Source: Paraburkholderia sp. CNPSo 3272 (GTDB lineage Bacteria > Pseudomonadota > Gammaproteobacteria > Burkholderiales > Burkholderiaceae). From it: a DNA stretch of 64,000 nucleotides. Made by a program: the position numbers and the translations under genes. Positions 63,050 through 64,000 of the stretch are shown here, one piece after another (positions within the stretch are counted from its first letter, which is position 1; every line of letters begins with the position of its first letter). Where the stretch lies: contig NZ_JAMBPQ010000035.1 in NCBI RefSeq assembly GCF_024206495.1, positions 1 to 64,000 of the forward strand. Direction: 5' to 3'. The notes below the pieces were generated by a model that searched no databases, was not told where the DNA came from, and worked only from the letters and a program-made list of their open reading frames with translations.

Positions 63050-64000
63050 TCAGCCCGTCGCCGCAGCGTCGCCGTCCAGATGTCGGGCGTCCGCTCGCGC
63101 CGAAAACCGCAACGCCCGTTGACGCAGCGAAACCACGAAGAACACGAAATAGACGCCGATGAACCAGGACACGTCGAGCGCGTAGTACACGTGGCCGAAC
63201 TTCACGACGATCCACGCGGCGATGAACGCCAGCGGTACGGCGTAGAAAAACACCCGATCCATCCGGTTTTCTTCTTTGCTGCCCTGGAAGAGCGATACGT
63301 AGCAGCATGCAAAAAACGGCGCGATGTCGTATTCCTTCATTCTCGGATTCAGCGCGAGACAGAACGCGAGCACATAGAACAGCCGGCCGGGCACGCTTGC
63401 GTTTTCGGCAACCATGAGCCGCCGCCCCCGCAATGGATTGACCGCGTACGCGAACAGCGCCACGACCACCAGTTCGTAGAACAGGACGTCCTCCAGGGTC
63501 GACAGCGCGCGCACGTGCTGTTCGAGTATCCCGAACAGCACGAGTCCGGAATCGTTCTGGGCGAGCATCTGCCAGCGCAGCAGGGTTTCGAAGTCGGTCC
63601 ACAGGCGCGGTTCCAGCACGAGCTGCGCGATGGTTGCGCTCGCAACGCACAAGGGCACGGCGAAGAAATAGCGCATGCCTTTGGGGATAAAAAAGAACAC
63701 GACGGCGTAGGTCAGGAAATAGATCTTGATGGAGGCGAAGAGGGCGATGAAAAAAGCCAGCGCGCAATACTTTGCCGTCGCGTTGCCGCGTTGCTGCGCT
63801 GAATGCGGCGAGTGCGGTGAAGCGTCCTGCGAAGCCGCATAAAAAAGCGCAATGATCAGCAGGTGGCCGAAGATGGCGAAATTCCCCGTGAGGATGCCGC
63901 CCACGCCCGCGCCGCCGGTCAGAAATCCCAACGCACCCGCGACGACGAAATCCGCCTGCCGGATGCTGTAGGCGAGATAGATCAGCGACGCGGCAACGAA
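63050..64000 (-). CDS. Polytopic membrane protein, N terminus beyond window
   Basis: About 317 residues visible; the frame stays open through the window edge, so the true start lies to the right. At least eight hydrophobic segments (for example FGHLLIIALFYAAS, YFLTYAVVFFFIPKG, WFIGVYFVFFVVSLRQRA) with positively charged cytoplasmic loops. A SIKIYFLTYAVVFF loop and Arg-rich C terminus recall GT87/DUF2029 mannosyltransferases that use polyprenyl donors, but no catalytic Asp pair is visible in this part, so I only call it a membrane protein. Convergent with htpX. Confidence 0.7.
   Translation of the reverse strand, partial: FVAASLIYLAYSIRQADFVVAGALGFLTGGAGVGGILTGNFAIFGHLLIIALFYAASQDASPHSPHSAQQRGNATAKYCALAFFIALFASIKIYFLTYAVVFFFIPKGMRYFFAVPLCVASATIAQLVLEPRLWTDFETLLRWQMLAQNDSGLVLFGILEQHVRALSTLEDVLFYELVVVALFAYAVNPLRGRRLMVAENASVPGRLFYVLAFCLALNPRMKEYDIAPFFACCYVSLFQGSKEENRMDRVFFYAVPLAFIAAWIVVKFGHVYYALDVSWFIGVYFVFFVVSLRQRALRFSARADARHLDGDAAATG

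Overview
The window looks like chromosome 1 of a GC-rich betaproteobacterium of the Burkholderiaceae (Burkholderia, Paraburkholderia or Caballeronia type). This rests on gene order and families: an rpmH-rnpA-yidD-yidC-mnmE block divergent from dnaA-dnaN-gyrB, a type II secretion cluster with an inverted gspC, a DUF4148 protein, YaeQ, and the dprA/def/fmt/htpX neighbourhood. No species call is possible from sequence alone.

Layout. 1-242: the 3' end of a group II intron (domains V and VI) running in from outside the window. 330-2283: a zinc-chaperone-type COG0523 GTPase and a secreted lytic transglycosylase, both on the minus strand. 2806-14627: a complete general secretion cluster, gspD-E-F, gspC (minus), then gspG-H-I-J-K-L-M-N. 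14687-19247: an efflux locus made of an outer-membrane lipoprotein, a small membrane protein, a MarR regulator and a 14-TM-type MFS pump, without an adaptor gene. 19307-24853: OmpA-like lipoprotein, small lipoprotein, gshA, then alkA-ada for alkylation repair with an Ada box. 25068-25163: a candidate small RNA with two copies of an anti-Shine-Dalgarno-like motif. 25362-31821: accessory-looking genes (VOC protein, yaeQ, small secreted proteins, a LysE exporter, two tiny membrane proteins, an HtrA-type protease, a DUF4148 protein).

31979-44868 is the replication core: mnmE, an XRE-like regulator, yidC, yidD, rnpA and rpmH on the minus strand; dnaA, dnaN and gyrB on the plus strand; then a nitroreductase, a stretch with several DnaA boxes and an AT-rich segment that I take to be oriC, and a GyrI-like protein. 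44972-54623: DUF779 plus aldehyde dehydrogenase, a zinc-ribbon protein, a second copy of a small protein family also present at 30.5 kb, tRNA-Lys(CTT), a thioesterase, a patatin, a D-2-hydroxyacid dehydrogenase, GTP-dependent PEP carboxykinase and a LysR regulator. 54738-64000: topoisomerase III, a thioredoxin-like protein, dprA, divergent def-fmt, a second LysE exporter, htpX with a heat-shock-type promoter, and an incomplete polytopic membrane protein at the edge.

The window is mostly housekeeping. The most interesting items are regulatory and non-coding: the anti-SD small RNA candidate, the Ada operator, the sigma-32-like htpX promoter, the oriC, a strong stem-loop in the dnaA-dnaN gap, inverted repeats ahead of pckG, and two in-frame consecutive tiny membrane proteins. 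I see no CRISPR array, prophage or obvious defence system.
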